NCBI GenBank assembly: GCA_037576195.1
Contig: CM075102.1
Location: forward strand, 44,636,745-44,700,744
Reading direction: 5' to 3'
DNA: 64,000 nucleotides
Source of the DNA: Phytoseiulus persimilis
Lineage: Eukaryota > Arthropoda > Arachnida > Mesostigmata > Phytoseiidae
The notes under the pieces were generated by a model that saw only the letters and a list, made by a program, of their open reading frames with translations, was not told the origin of the DNA and ran no database searches. Each line of letters opens with the position of its first letter. Within the stretch, counting starts at the first letter, position 1. Position numbers and translations under genes: made by a program. Shown here piece after piece: positions 23,107-37,035 of the stretch.

Positions 23107-23930
23107 GTAATCCTGCTGCTTTTAGTCGGATCCCGGCTCGGATAAAGCCAAACTCTTCCTGGAAAACATCGCGAGAACGATCCACGAGGAAACGCTGAGG
23201 CTTCAAGCCGGCGAAGGAGTAGTCGACCGAAGTCGGCTCAGCTCTCTGTTGGCAAGTGAGGTGGGCAGGAAAATATCCACCCGGTTGATTTCAACGGTCT
23301 GTCGACAAACAAGGAGGCAGTCTTGTTCCGACGATGATCCATCCGTTGTTTGGGTAGTTATCGAAAATCATCGTGCCGATTGCTCCCGGAACGCACGAGT
23401 TCTTCTAGGAAGAACACTTTGCCCAGAAATCGGCGCGAATCCTTCACGAGCTGAGTGAAGCGCTCGAATCGCGAGCAACGAAAGAGAGGGCTTCGTTGGA
23501 ATCGGCTGGCCACGACGCGTCGACTGTCTCCCACGAAGATCACGTTTGCTCCAGTTTGCTCTGCGAATGATTGCCGCGGACCCGTTGTTAGATCGCCGGG
23601 CATGGTCATCCAGTCGTTCGCTCTTTCGCGAACTCGGCTCGCCTATCAACTAGCCACGAAGTTCGTCACAACAGCTGATTCCCCCGTTTGCGTCGTCGCC
23701 CGTGTCTCAGACTCTGGCTTGAGCGGAACGATTTCTGAAGAAGGGGAGAAAAATCGTTGGAGGAATCCCGTTACATGCAATTGTCATCAGAGACCGAATC
23801 GGGACCGAAAGAGACCCCCTGCCCTGCTTCTCTTGGCGCTGGCTTGATTCACTCTGTTGGATCAGTATTTCTGCTGCGTCCTTAACTGTGAGACTTTCGC
23901 AGTTTTCCGCGCGAGCTCAATTGCTGGAGG

Positions 23931-26900
23931 ATGGAGGAAAACGGCAGCGAGCGGAACGTCGGGAAAGTCGATCGTTTATCGTTTGAGAATTTGGGAAAAG
24001 TTCACACGTTGATAAGGAACCAAGAACGGGCGAGGACATGCGCTCCAAAAAAAGCTTGATGCCATCAGCAAACGATCATATCTGACTCGGATGAATCAGT
24101 GACTCTTTAGATAAAATAATCCTGCGCTTTCATAAGTCCCAACCAAATTAAGCGTTCCTTATCTCATTCCAGCCGGCCTTGTCGATAATCAGTCGGTGTG
24201 GGTGGCGCACCCCGACCAGGGCTACGTTTCAGGACACGTGATCGACATCGGTGCCGAGAAAGTATCCGTTCGCGTTGCTTCGAAAACCATAGAAGCCTCC
24301 TACGCGCAGGTGCACTACGCCGAAGAAGACCCCAACAAAGAAGTTGACGACAATTGCGCCCTGGTCTACCTGAACGAAGCGACGCTGTTCAACAACATCA
24401 AGGTTCGCTACCACAAGAACAAAATCTACACCTACGTCGCGAACATCCTGATAGCGGTGAACCCTTACTTCGAGATACCGAAACTGTACACGTCTGATAC
24501 TATCAAGTCGTACAAAGGCAAGTCGCTGGGCTCGCTGCCACCCCATGTATTCGCAATAGCGGACAAAGCGTTCCGCGACATGAGGGTCGGGAAAAACTCT
24601 CAAGCTATCATCGTGTCCGGCGAATCCGGGGCGGGAAAAACGGAATCCACAAAATACATCCTACGATACCTTTGCGATGGGAGCTGCGCCGGGCCCATCG
24701 AACAGAAAATCCTCGAGGCCAATCCAATTCTCGAAGCTTTCGGCAACGCCAAAACAATGAGAAACAACAACTCCTCGCGATTCGGCAAATTCATCGAAAT
24801 TCACTTCGGAAACGACTACAGTGTCGTCGGCGGATACATCTCTCACTATCTGCTCGAGAAATCGAGAATAGTCAGTCAATCCAAAGACGAGCGGAACTAT
24901 CATATCTTCTACCAGCTCCTCGCTGGAGCCGACAACGATCTCAGGCAGAAACTGGGTCTCACCAACCCGGACAATTACAACTATCTCCGTAGCGGGCTCA
25001 CGAGGTACTTCGTGAGCAGTAACAATAAACTCGACTCATCGAAGGCCTCCAAAGATCACCAGAAACAAGGTCCGCTCAAAGATCCGGTTTTGGACGACAG
25101 CGAGGATTTCAAGCGCCTCGACAAGTCGTTGGAACTTATTGGGCTCGACAGAGAGCATCGATTCTACGTGTATGCGATTGTCGCCGCGGTTCTACATCTG
25201 GGCAACGTGCAGTTCGAGGAGAATCCAGACGATAAAAAAGGCGGCAGCAAGTTGAAAGACCGAACCAGTGAGATCGCCCTGAAATACGCTGCCACCCTAA
25301 TAGGCGTCGATCCCGAAGAGCTGAAAATGTCGCTGTTGTCACGACTCATAACTTCGAAGGGCGGAGTCAAAGGCACGGTGTACATGGTCCCTCTGAAGGC
25401 TCATGAGGCGAACAGCGCCAGAGACGCTCTCGCCAAGGCTCTCTACGCGAAACTCTTCGATTACATCGTCGGCACCATCAACTCAAGTATTCCATTCAAA
25501 CAGAGCGCGTACTACATCGGTGTTCTCGATATCGCCGGTTTCGAGTACTTCCAGTCGAACAGCTTCGAGCAGTTCTGCATTAACTACTGCAACGAGAAGC
25601 TCCAGCAGTTTTTCAACCATCGGATCCTGAACGAGGAGCAGAACCTCTACGAGAAAGAAGGTCTTGGCGTCAAACGGATCACCTACACCGACAACGCTGA
25701 TTGCATCGATCTTCTCGAGGCAAAAAACACAGGGATCTTCGAGATACTCGACGAAGAAAGTCACCTGCCGACAGGAACCGCCGCTCATTTCACCTCCCAA
25801 GTTCATTCCACGCATCGGAAGCATTTCCGTATCAGCATACCCCGGAAATCCAAACTCAAGACTCACCGTGAGCTCCGAGACGAAGAGGGTTTCCTCATCC
25901 ATCACTTTGCCGGCGCCGTTTGCTACCAAACCGAAAAGTTTCTCGAGAAGAATAATGACGCTCTCCACGACTCCCTGGAAGCGATCATCCTCGACTCGAA
26001 CAACCCTTTCGTCAAGTCGCTTTTCCTGTCGGGAGGCTCTCAGAGCTCGGGAAAAGGAAAATTACGCTTCGTTTCTGTTGGCGCCAAGTTCAGGAAGCAA
26101 CTAGTGGAGCTGATGAACAAACTCGAGGCCACCGGAACTCATTTCGTGCGTTGTATCAAGCCGAACAACAAAATGGAATCGAAGATCTTCGAAGGACCCC
26201 AGGTTCTCAATCAGCTGGGGTGTTCGGGAATGACTTCAGTGCTCGAGCTGATGCAGATGGGTTTCCCGTCGAGGGTGCCCTTCCGGGAACTCTATGAGAA
26301 GTACAAAAGCTATTTACCGAAAGACTTGGCGTCGCTCGACCCGAGACTCTTCTGCAAGACTCTCTTCATGGCCCTGGGCCTCCGTAACAACGACTTCAAA
26401 TTCGGACTCACAAAGATATTTTTCCGTCCTGGGAAATTCGCCGAGTTCGACGAGATCATGAAATCTGACCCAGCCAGTCTCGCGGAACTCATATCCAAGG
26501 TTCGGAAATGGCTGGTTATATCGCGACTCAAGAAAGCTCAGTGGTGTGCCCTCACGGTGATCAAACTGCGGAAGAAAATCGAATACCGGCGCAAGAATCT
26601 CGTGATCATCCAGAAGACTGTGCGAGGCTACCTCGCACGCAAACAGTATGGCGGACGAATTCAGGGTCTCAAGAAACTCAAAACCATCCTAAAACAGCTC
26701 GCAGACATGAAGAAGTCCACTGCGCCCGCCATTGTCAGTCGGATCTCGGAATTCGCCGATCTCGAAAATCAAGTGAAAACCCTTTCACGCAAAATAAAAA
26801 CCGGAGAAATTGTGAATCGAGTCCAAATCGAGAAAACCTGCAACGATCTCACGGACTCGTTAGGTGAACTCGCGAAGAAGGTGAAATGCGCGATGGTTGA

Positions 26901-28193
26901 ACAGCAGGTTCGCGAGGCCCAGCGCTTGAAAGAAGAGGAGGAGAGAAAGAAAGAGGAAGTCAAGAAGCAGAAGGTGAGTCGTTGTTGCTATGCGCAGCGA
27001 AGATTTCCGGGGGAGAACCCTCTCGGCAGGGTAGGTGTCGAAAACATTTCCGCCCGCGGAATCGCATCGCCGGGGGAAGAATCATGGCGGAAAATTCGAA
27101 AGATAGAGTCATTGTCGAACGAGGGACTTCCATGTGATTGAATGATAATCCATGAACTCAACGACTGTTCGTTTCAGGCCGAGATCGAGAGATGCAGGCG
27201 CGAAGAGGAGGAAAAAGCTCGGATGGAGTCGTCGATGGCTGTCGCGGCCGAAGCCGAACGCAAACTTCAAGAGGAACGCTTCATTGAGCTCCAGCGCAAG
27301 CTTGAACAAGAAAGACGCGACCGCGAACTCGCGATGCGACTTGCTCAGGAGAATAACTCAATCGTCGAAGATCAGAGTCCCCCGTCAAGCATCGGATCCA
27401 CCGGCAAAGGTTCGTGCGGTCGCGACTGGCTCTGCGTCGAGCCATAGCATCCATGAGCAGAGCGTCGGATAGCCCAATATCGGATACTGAAAGATCGCTC
27501 CCCTTTCCAGATTCGATTTCCACGGGAAAGTTTGACTTGTCGAAGTGGAAATATTCAGAACTGCGAGACGTTATCAACACTTCTTGCGACCTCGAGCTGC
27601 TCGTGGCTTGCCGAGAAGAGTTTTACCGCCGACTGAAAGTCTATCACGCTTGGAAGAGCCGGAACGCCAGGAAAGGGCCCGATTCCAGAGACGAAGCTTT
27701 TCGATTACCCACTGCAGACCACCCTGGAGTTTCATCGGCTCCAGAGTCAGGTATGTGTTTCTTCGAGCTGCTTCACACCACGCATTGGTGTATAGCTCAT
27801 GCTTTGCTTAATAGTACTCATTTCATCGGCAACGCCCAAAGACAACTTCCTCTTTGCTTCACCTCGGATTTCTTCTTCGAAGGTCCGCCCCGGCAACGCT
27901 ACTTCAAGATCCCTTTCAAACGGGACGTCCACTCAGTTTCGGGTCTCTGGCTAGCACATTTCGATGGACAGTTCATCGCCCGACAGATCGAGATCTCCCC
28001 CAATAAGCCAGCACTGCTACTCCTGACGGGTCGGGATGATATGCAGATGTGCGAACTCAAGCTCGAGGAAACAGGTTTGGCGAGGAAGAAAGGAGCTGAA
28101 ATACTCGAGGAGGAGTTCAACAGAGAATGGGCTGCACTCGGAGGGCAGCTTCCCTATGAGCCTCCGTCGAGTCGAGGCGTTCGAGGTCACTAA
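23931..28193 (+). CDS. Myo6: Unconventional myosin VI (minus-end-directed actin motor)
   Basis: Actin-based motor of endocytosis and cell-cortex transport. The main exon runs to 26973; others are 27178-27409, about 27448-27750 and 27883-28193 (stop TAA). Visible: P-loop GESGAGKT near residue 142 counted from 24196, NNNSSRFGKF (switch I), DIAGFEYF (switch II), the converter followed by the class VI insert (EFDEIMKSDP...LAELISKVRKWL) that reverses direction, one IQ motif, a charged helical tail (EEEERKKEEVKKQK), the WKYSELRDVINTSCD tail block and the C-terminal cargo domain (GLWLAHFDGQFIARQ; MQMCELKLEETGL). Length is about 1,210 aa, near the family's ~1,250. The 5' end is tentative: the exon begins at 24173 or 24193, and ATG 23931 (MEENGSERN) is a possible exon 1 with weak donors. 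The 27.4 kb junction is ambiguous (see findings). Confidence 0.93.
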
Positions 28194-28289
28194 CGACTAA
28201 TTTAATGTAAGCAGCACCGGATAAGGAGGAGGAGGACGAGTTGAAAAATCTCACAATCTTCTTGGACGTACATGTTCTGTGGCTGAGAG

Positions 28290-28295
28290 AATAAA
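28290..28295 (+). terminator. Polyadenylation signal of myosin VI
   Basis: AATAAA, about 97 nt after the myosin VI stop codon. Confidence 0.65.
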
Positions 28296-28557
28296 ATCGA
28301 CCTGAGAGGAATGATGACTCGGTATTTCCTCCTGCGTGCAAATTTCAGACAAGAATCAAGATGATACATTCAGAAAGACACACAGGTCCATAAATCTCGA
28401 TAAAAATCGAGACTTCATGCGAGGTCGCCTCAACGGAGCGACCGAATCTCTCTCTCGAATCGGGATAAGAAAAACGATTTCATCGAAACGCAGTCTCGAA
28501 TGTAAAAGAGAGAGCGAGAGAGAAAGTAAGCATTGAGCTGTAAGGGTCAACAGTGCA

Positions 28558-28563
28558 TTTATT
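28558..28563 (-). terminator. Polyadenylation signal of Cu/Zn SOD
   Basis: AATAAA on the minus strand, about 190 nt after the SOD stop at 28757-28755. It faces the myosin VI signal at 28290, so the two genes end tail-to-tail. Confidence 0.65.
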
Positions 28564-28754
28564 AGTGGAATGCCTCTCCATCTAGGGGCTCGGGCCTGCC
28601 TAACGTGCCAATGGTGTCGACTTTCCGATATCAGATTAACACCGCTCGGTGAACGTTGAGAAACGGCGACAATGATTCACGAGTTTTCGGGGATTCTCGA
28701 AAAACTGGATCTCTCGTCGGCATCGCGACGTTTCTTAATGCGACCGGTCCTCGT

Positions 28755-29947
28755 TCATGCATCGGCAGCATGTCCGATCACGGCGCACGCTACGCGAGCT
28801 CCAGCGTTTCCAGTTGTGGATGACAGCTCATGACCACCCTTGCCGAGGTCATCTTCGTCAGCATGGACAACCAGCGATCGTCCGATGATGCAATGCGGGC
28901 CCTCCAGAGCGATTAGTTTGTCAACCATGTCGACTTTCGCTTTCCCGTCGTCGCCGGCCACGACGTTGCCCAGGTCCCCGACATGCCGTTCCTCGTCAGA
29001 AGGTCCTCCATGAGTCTTGCTCGTCGGGTTGAAGTGAGGCCCAGCTGACATGCAGCCATTGGTGTTGTCGCCAAGTTGGTGAACGTGGAAACCGTGTTTA
29101 CCAGGCGTCAATCCTGTGACCTCACCGGTCACCTTAACGGAATCACCCTAGAACAGAGGGAAGAAATTCGGGTTTTAATTGGGATGGCAGACACTTCTAC
29201 AGATTGCAGGGTGTCCACCTTCATTTCCGATCGTGAACGACAAGTGTTCAGTAACCGCTCGGCGTCGCAAATGACACACTTTTCGTTCCACAGAATGCCC
29301 TCGAGCCGATCACCGATTAGAACTAAGTCGATTCGAATCCACGCCATCGCTTCTCGTCAGCGACTCCGTTTTTCCTTGAGCGACGGGCATCGTTTCCGTC
29401 TGAACAGTCGTTCCAAGGTCAGTTGAGATCTCGCGGAAGACAGCAGAAGTCAGTGAGTGCACTTTGGATTCCGAAGCATCCAGAAAGTTTGGCAGGAATC
29501 CCCATGAAAAACCATTGGGAACAGGCACGGCTGTGGCGTAATCGACCAGAATGACCAGCGGATCCGCGCTTCCTCACGAGATAGCATTGTGAATGGCAGT
29601 GCGTCGTTGCTCTCTGCCGCAAAAAATGTCTGAAAAACACTTTCTAAGCCGGTTTCGGAGGGAGGCCGTTAGCAGGGAGCGCTACGAATCCACCACAGTC
29701 GGGAGATACCAGACGCGGAATAATCGGGCAAGACGGTTCTTCGATTGTCCACGTCAGTGCGTCTCGAAGCTTCGTGAGCGCGAACAAACTCGCGGACCTC
29801 TGAGAACTGTCAAAACTTCTTCGATCCTCAGAGAAACGTCCTTGCGGGTGCGTGCACGGATTCTTCGAATGATCTCACCTCTTGAGTGAACCAAATCACG
29901 CCTTGCACGCCTTCAGCCTTGAGCACAGCGACCGCACGTTTTCCCAT
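28755..29947 (-). CDS. Sod1: Cu/Zn superoxide dismutase, cytosolic type, two exons
   Basis: Converts superoxide to oxygen and hydrogen peroxide. Exon 1 is 29947-29879 ([20 protein letters not shown]..., donor GAG|GTGAGA) and exon 2 is 29147-28755 (acceptor TTCTAG|GGT). Total is 462 nt or 153 aa, the classic SOD1 length, with phase 0 at the junction. All ligands are present: Cu His44, His46 and His118; bridging His61; Zn His69, His78 and Asp81. Cys55 and Cys144 form the expected disulfide, and Arg141 lies in GNAGARVAC. The electrostatic loop [15 protein letters not shown] is intact. No signal peptide, so cytosolic rather than extracellular. The 731-bp intron holds no recognisable gene. Catalytically complete by inspection. 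Confidence 0.96.
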
Positions 29948-30375
29948 TTCGGCCGGTTGACGCGGTCGCACGAAATACAGTAACGCAAACAGTTTGTAGC
30001 CGGCCCGTTTTTGACGGCAGCGTTAAGAAAGAGTGCGAATGTTCGTCAGCTGTCTCCCGCCCGCTGAGTGTCGTCTGCTAGGGTCAGCTCGTGTCGGAAT
30101 TCCCGACTCCCTCGCGATTCCACCCCCTTTCGTCGAGTAGATGGCTGTGGCTTAGATTCTGAGGTGGAGAAACTATGAGTTTGCGGTCTTTGAGTTTCCA
30201 AAGCAAGCTATTGCCTCGGCGAAGTCAGAGCCTTTCGGCGGACGTTCCGCCGCCAGTGTTTGGACTTCCTGAGTGGTTTCGAGCCGGGGTCGTCCTTGCT
30301 GAGGATTTCCCACCACTGCGGGTGAGAGGATATCAATAATATTCTGTGCCCCTGAGGTTTCGTCCGAGGTCTGCA
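29948..30375. other. Divergent promoter region between SOD and DLD
   Basis: About 430 bp lie between the SOD start (minus) and the DLD start (plus). No clear TATA box on either strand, which suits two broadly expressed housekeeping genes sharing a bidirectional region (inference). Confidence 0.5.
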
Positions 30376-32860
<2,485 letters not shown>

Positions 32861-33093
32861 CGTGTTCTCGAGTTTTGAACTGGTCGGGTACTTTCTCGGA
32901 GAACGGCTATTCGAGCGGCGAAAGAAGAGGAGCATGCATGCTCTTAGTGAGAGTGGTTAAGGAGCGAAGCATGTGCGAGAGCACTACAAGACTTTTCGGA
33001 GGCTGTTTTCCATTCTCCCGAAAATAGGAAATTATGTTTTAACTACTGTAAATAACGGAGAGGAACGAATGATGCTGATGGAAACGACGACTT

Positions 33094-33099
33094 AATAAA
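33094..33099 (+). terminator. Polyadenylation signal of DLD
   Basis: AATAAA in TTAATAAAAGC, about 233 nt after the DLD stop. Confidence 0.7.
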
Positions 33100-35530
33100 A
33101 GCAGTGGCAAAACCGACTGGCGTTATGCATCGTGAGTGGGCTTCCTGAGGAGATCACTGAGATTCATTCTTCGAAATACCCCGGCGCAACGCGCTGCTAA
33201 CAGCTTTATCGGATCATTATCGTGTCTGTAGAGCCCGTCGCTTGCCACCCTATTGTGGGGGGAGGGAGGGGGGGTTCCACATGCGATACTGCGGTATGTT
33301 CTTGCAGGAGCAGAACGGTTCAACATGCCCGACACAGACATCATAGGCCGAAGAGCTTCTCCCAATTTTGAAGCCACTTTCATTAGGTTTTACGATGGGA
33401 AGCGCGTAGGGTAAGCTTACCAGTTATGGGGCCATCTCGATAATCTGGAAGTCGTATGCTGGGTACGCAGCTACCTTGGTATACCCCCGACTGTGAGCGA
33501 AGTCCACTCGCACACTCTGTGAGATGATCCGTATGGTCACTCAGAGAATGAGCGGTCGGAATGACGTCCGCGCTGTCGAACAACTTTAATCGTCTCCTGA
33601 TGAGCCTGAGAGCAAAAGCTCGAGTGTCTTCGCAAACCTGTGGTCCCAGAATGTTGATTGAAGAGCTCCTCTCGACAATCCCTCACACCATTGGACCCGC
33701 TACATTCTGGTTCAATTTCTCCATAGCCTCGCTAGTAGTGTCGTGAGAATGCAAGTGGGTTGAACAGTTGACCTGGTCGTTTCGGGGTGCTACCGATATT
33801 CGGAGCTACGGGAGTCATACAAGCTCCCATGGTTTTATGGAGAGAGCGTGGAAAGTGCCACAATAGTGCCTCATTCACTTTTCCGGCGCGAGCCCCAGAG
33901 TCCCACTAATCGTGATTCTTCCGTGGATATGCTCGCATCAACCGACGGTTTTTGCACGATCGGTCAAAATCGAAGCCGACTCATCAAATGAACAAAGATC
34001 AGATTCCGAGAATCTCCCTGTGTATTGTGTCTTCATCACATTCACACACATGAATACAGAACACACTGTTATCATGTTGTTACCTCATGTGGAATCGAAG
34101 TGCCGCGCGATCGCGCACGAGGCACCTGACCAAGGGTCCGCCCGGAACGGCTGAAGACTCCTGAAAAGAGGAATACGACTGCGGGCGCAGATGTCGAAAA
34201 GTTCGGGGGGCGGCGGGGAAGCCTGGGTGTCCCTGCGATTCTCGCGACCGATAACGGATCGCAATTCACGACTCAGACTCTCAATCACTTCCCAGAGCTC
34301 ACGCCAAGGGAGGACGGAATCACTTGATATGTGTTTCGAGCGTGGGATCCGAACAAGGTTCGAGCAGACTCACGAGATGAACAAGAACTTCGGAGCTACA
34401 GAGGCCCCAACCTCCCGGAAATCCCCATCCCATGATTCGAGTCAGGTTCTGAGTGAGTTTCACTCCAGTCATCGAGGTACTCACAGAGAACGATGTTGGA
34501 AATCGCGCGAATTAACCTAGGAGGACGCTGGGTCTCCGTTTATCCGCAGAAGTGTGCGCTCGAGAATCTGTTGCGGAAGCCCAAATATGGATAGCATCCG
34601 GCGAGGCTCGTCCGGTGCCGTCTCGTTCCTGCCTCTGAGACTGTGAGATGTATCCAGTTGGGCTTGAGAGCAGAGCTCAATCTTCGAAGTCGGATGCAGA
34701 ATAATTCCACCGGAAGGAACGGATCCCAAACCGAAAGTCCAGAAGCTCTCGGAATTCAGCACCGGAAGCCGTGAGAGCCTCAGAAGGCGAGATGGCTGGG
34801 GAAACGCCTCATGGCTCCAGTCAGTGAGAGGTACTGGGCCCCGCATCACCGGAGATGCCAAACCATACATGTAAATAGCGGTGCCTCAGGAAGATGAAAT
34901 TAATAAAATACTTTAGTGTATTTCTGCTCAGACTCCATTCTATTGCTGTAACTGCAACAAACGCAAACTTCCAGAGAACAACAATGTCAGCTACATACTT
35001 CTCCCCAACCGAATCAGAAAAATGACGAGAAGATTCTTCTGAGACCTATACTTTATTAAGATTGATAAGGTGAGACGTTATTTACATACTCACGACACCT
35101 ATATACAAAATCATCATCGTACAACATCCAGCATGGAGCCTGGCATCTTCTCGCACTATCGCACGTATGTTTATATCTCCCGTGTATATTCAAAATAAGA
35201 AGATGACTAGTTTGAAACACAAGCATGATATACACCCGTCTCTCGAGTATCAGCGGAGTTCAGATGGTTGTCCCATTCTTAGTCGCGCTCGGAGATTCTG
35301 TTTGGAGGTCTCTCTGACAAGTGGAGCTATTTCCTGTCTCGAAACGATTGCCCGTTACCTCAATTAATATGCTACCACAGGGTGGAAGGCCTCTACCTTA
35401 GGAATAACATCCCCCACAGTCCGCCGGCCACCGGTTCTAATTAGATGGTTTACCAGGTCAATATATCTATGTAATTTGGCAGACTCAAATTATGAGCTAA
35501 CGAGTTGATACGTGCGTCATTCTGAAGAGC

Positions 35531-35576
<46 letters not shown>

Positions 35577-36215
35577 CCGAAATGAAACCAATATCATCAC
35601 CTATAACGCCTTCGTTTCGTCGCGCATCGAGAGCACTCTCGGGACACCGGACGAGAAGCACTACCAAGACTCAAACGTGATCTTCCTGGGTTCGAATAAC
35701 GTCTGTTTTCGTATCTCTCGTCCTTAATTGGAATCCAGTTCAACGTCGATCGCGGAGAGTCTCACAGTCTGTTTACGCACAGGTCTCATTGAGCCTCTGA
35801 ACGTACATTTAGCCCCCGATATGAGAGTCTACTGTTCGCTCAACCAACGACACCATGATCATCTGCTCGGATTCCGATATTTCGCATCGGTACCAATCCC
35901 TAGCTCGGCATTTGTCACATATCAGTTCAGCGCTTCACGCTTCAACACTGGAATCTGAATCTCCTGTTCCACTCCAAATACGAAGGACACATGGGGAACC
36001 GTTCAACACTCGAACTGACAGCGAAATCAACTCTGTACGACGTTGTTTTCCTCTGGAGCTGCAGCGAAACGTGGCGGAGAGCTGATTGTGCCATTTTGGA
36101 GAGCGAATCTCTGCCTTCGTAATTATGTCAGTCAATCAGTCAGTCATGAATTTTATTCACGTGGAGTGTAGCCAGCTGATTAGAATAGTTGAAAAACAAG
36201 ATTGAAAACGTTTGT
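33100..36215. other. Intergenic, no recognised gene
   Basis: AT-richer patches (34880-35470) and short open frames on both strands, none recognised. It contains the (CT)20 microsatellite at 35533-35572. Confidence 0.4.
35533..35572 (+). repeat. (CT)20 microsatellite
   Basis: Forty uninterrupted bases of CT. Read on the other strand it is (GA)20, the type of sequence bound by GAGA-factor proteins in arthropods. It lies about 3.3 kb from the 3' end of even-skipped. Confidence 0.95.
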
Positions 36216-37035
36216 TTAGATGGCATAAGCCAGAAAACTCGCATCCACGAATGCAGTCTCTACCCGTGTATGATTTGTCTCAATGCTTTCAATCATCGAA
36301 GACAATGTGGTTTCTTTCAAGTTCATGAGGGGGTGAAAGACTTGCCAAGTCGTCTTGCATGTATTCCCGCGTATCTTTCGGAGGCTACTCTCACGATTGC
36401 TGTGCCCGGAGGCAGCGCCATACTTTTCTGCCACGGACTGTTCATTTCTCTCTTCTCTCAATGTTTTTTGGGTGTCGAGGGTTCTGAAGTGGTTTGCCGT
36501 GATTCGGCAGATTCAAATTTCGTGGCATTGAGTGCGTTGAGGCCGTCACGGCACCAGAGAATTTTGTAACGAATATCTTTCTCGCGAATCAGAATGTGTT
36601 CGGGCGATGCGGTGACCGTGAAAGCATTGTCGGCTAAAAACTCTGATGCTAGGATGTTATGTCGGAATGGGGTCAATTTCGGGGCGAGAACGCCTGATTT
36701 CAAGAAGAGTGTCTCGTCGGGCATAACGTCGGGGATTGCATTAAGTGACGAGTGCCGTTGCGCCTTTGTCTAAAAGCTGTTTCTCAGCTGGTCCCAGCCC
36801 TCCTCATCTAGGTTTGTTTCATTCAATTTCAGACTGATGGCAGTTCGTTGATCACAGTGATGCATACGAAATCATCTTTGATTCCGGCGCCCGCCTCATC
36901 CGTTTTTTTAACTTTGTCATGTTTCCATGAGCTGTCCTCTCGGTATCGGAAAAAGAGAATGTCGCTCACGGCGATGTACCTTCGTTGATTCTGTTTGTTT
37001 ATTGACTCGCTCATAAGGTGGGCTAACTGGGGCAT
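36216..37035 (-). mobile_element. Decayed Ty1/copia-like retrotransposon fragment (pol)
   Basis: On the minus strand a Lys/Asp-rich stretch (HDKVKKTDEAGAG, 37035-36829) precedes LLDKGATALVT (36776-36744), which resembles the copia protease motif [WL]LDSGAT-x-H-[VM] with Ser replaced by Lys. After a stop and a frame change, 36724-36458 reads VLAPKL..RHNILASEFLADNAFTV..., the pattern of the copia pre-integrase region (VLYVPxLxxNLLSVxxL), and ends ILWCRDGLNALN. The order is right, but the protease and pre-integrase blocks are only about 20 codons apart, so the intervening part is deleted. No LTR, integrase or reverse-transcriptase motif was found. Dead remnant; assignment moderate. Confidence 0.45.

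Larger units (their letters stand above)
12872..23930. other. Long stretch without a recognised gene
   Basis: Eleven kilobases with many short open frames on both strands but no family I can name. Points of note have their own entries: a probable retroposed insertion at 14362-14637, a candidate exon at 16368-16512 and candidate minus-strand coding at 22299-23106. Opposed open frames overlap at 20742-21344 (plus, 200 codons) and 20723-21202 (minus, 159 codons). At most one is real and neither is recognisable. A good minus-strand donor (CCG|GTAAGT) sits near 18420, but no clear exon ends there. Confidence 0.35.
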
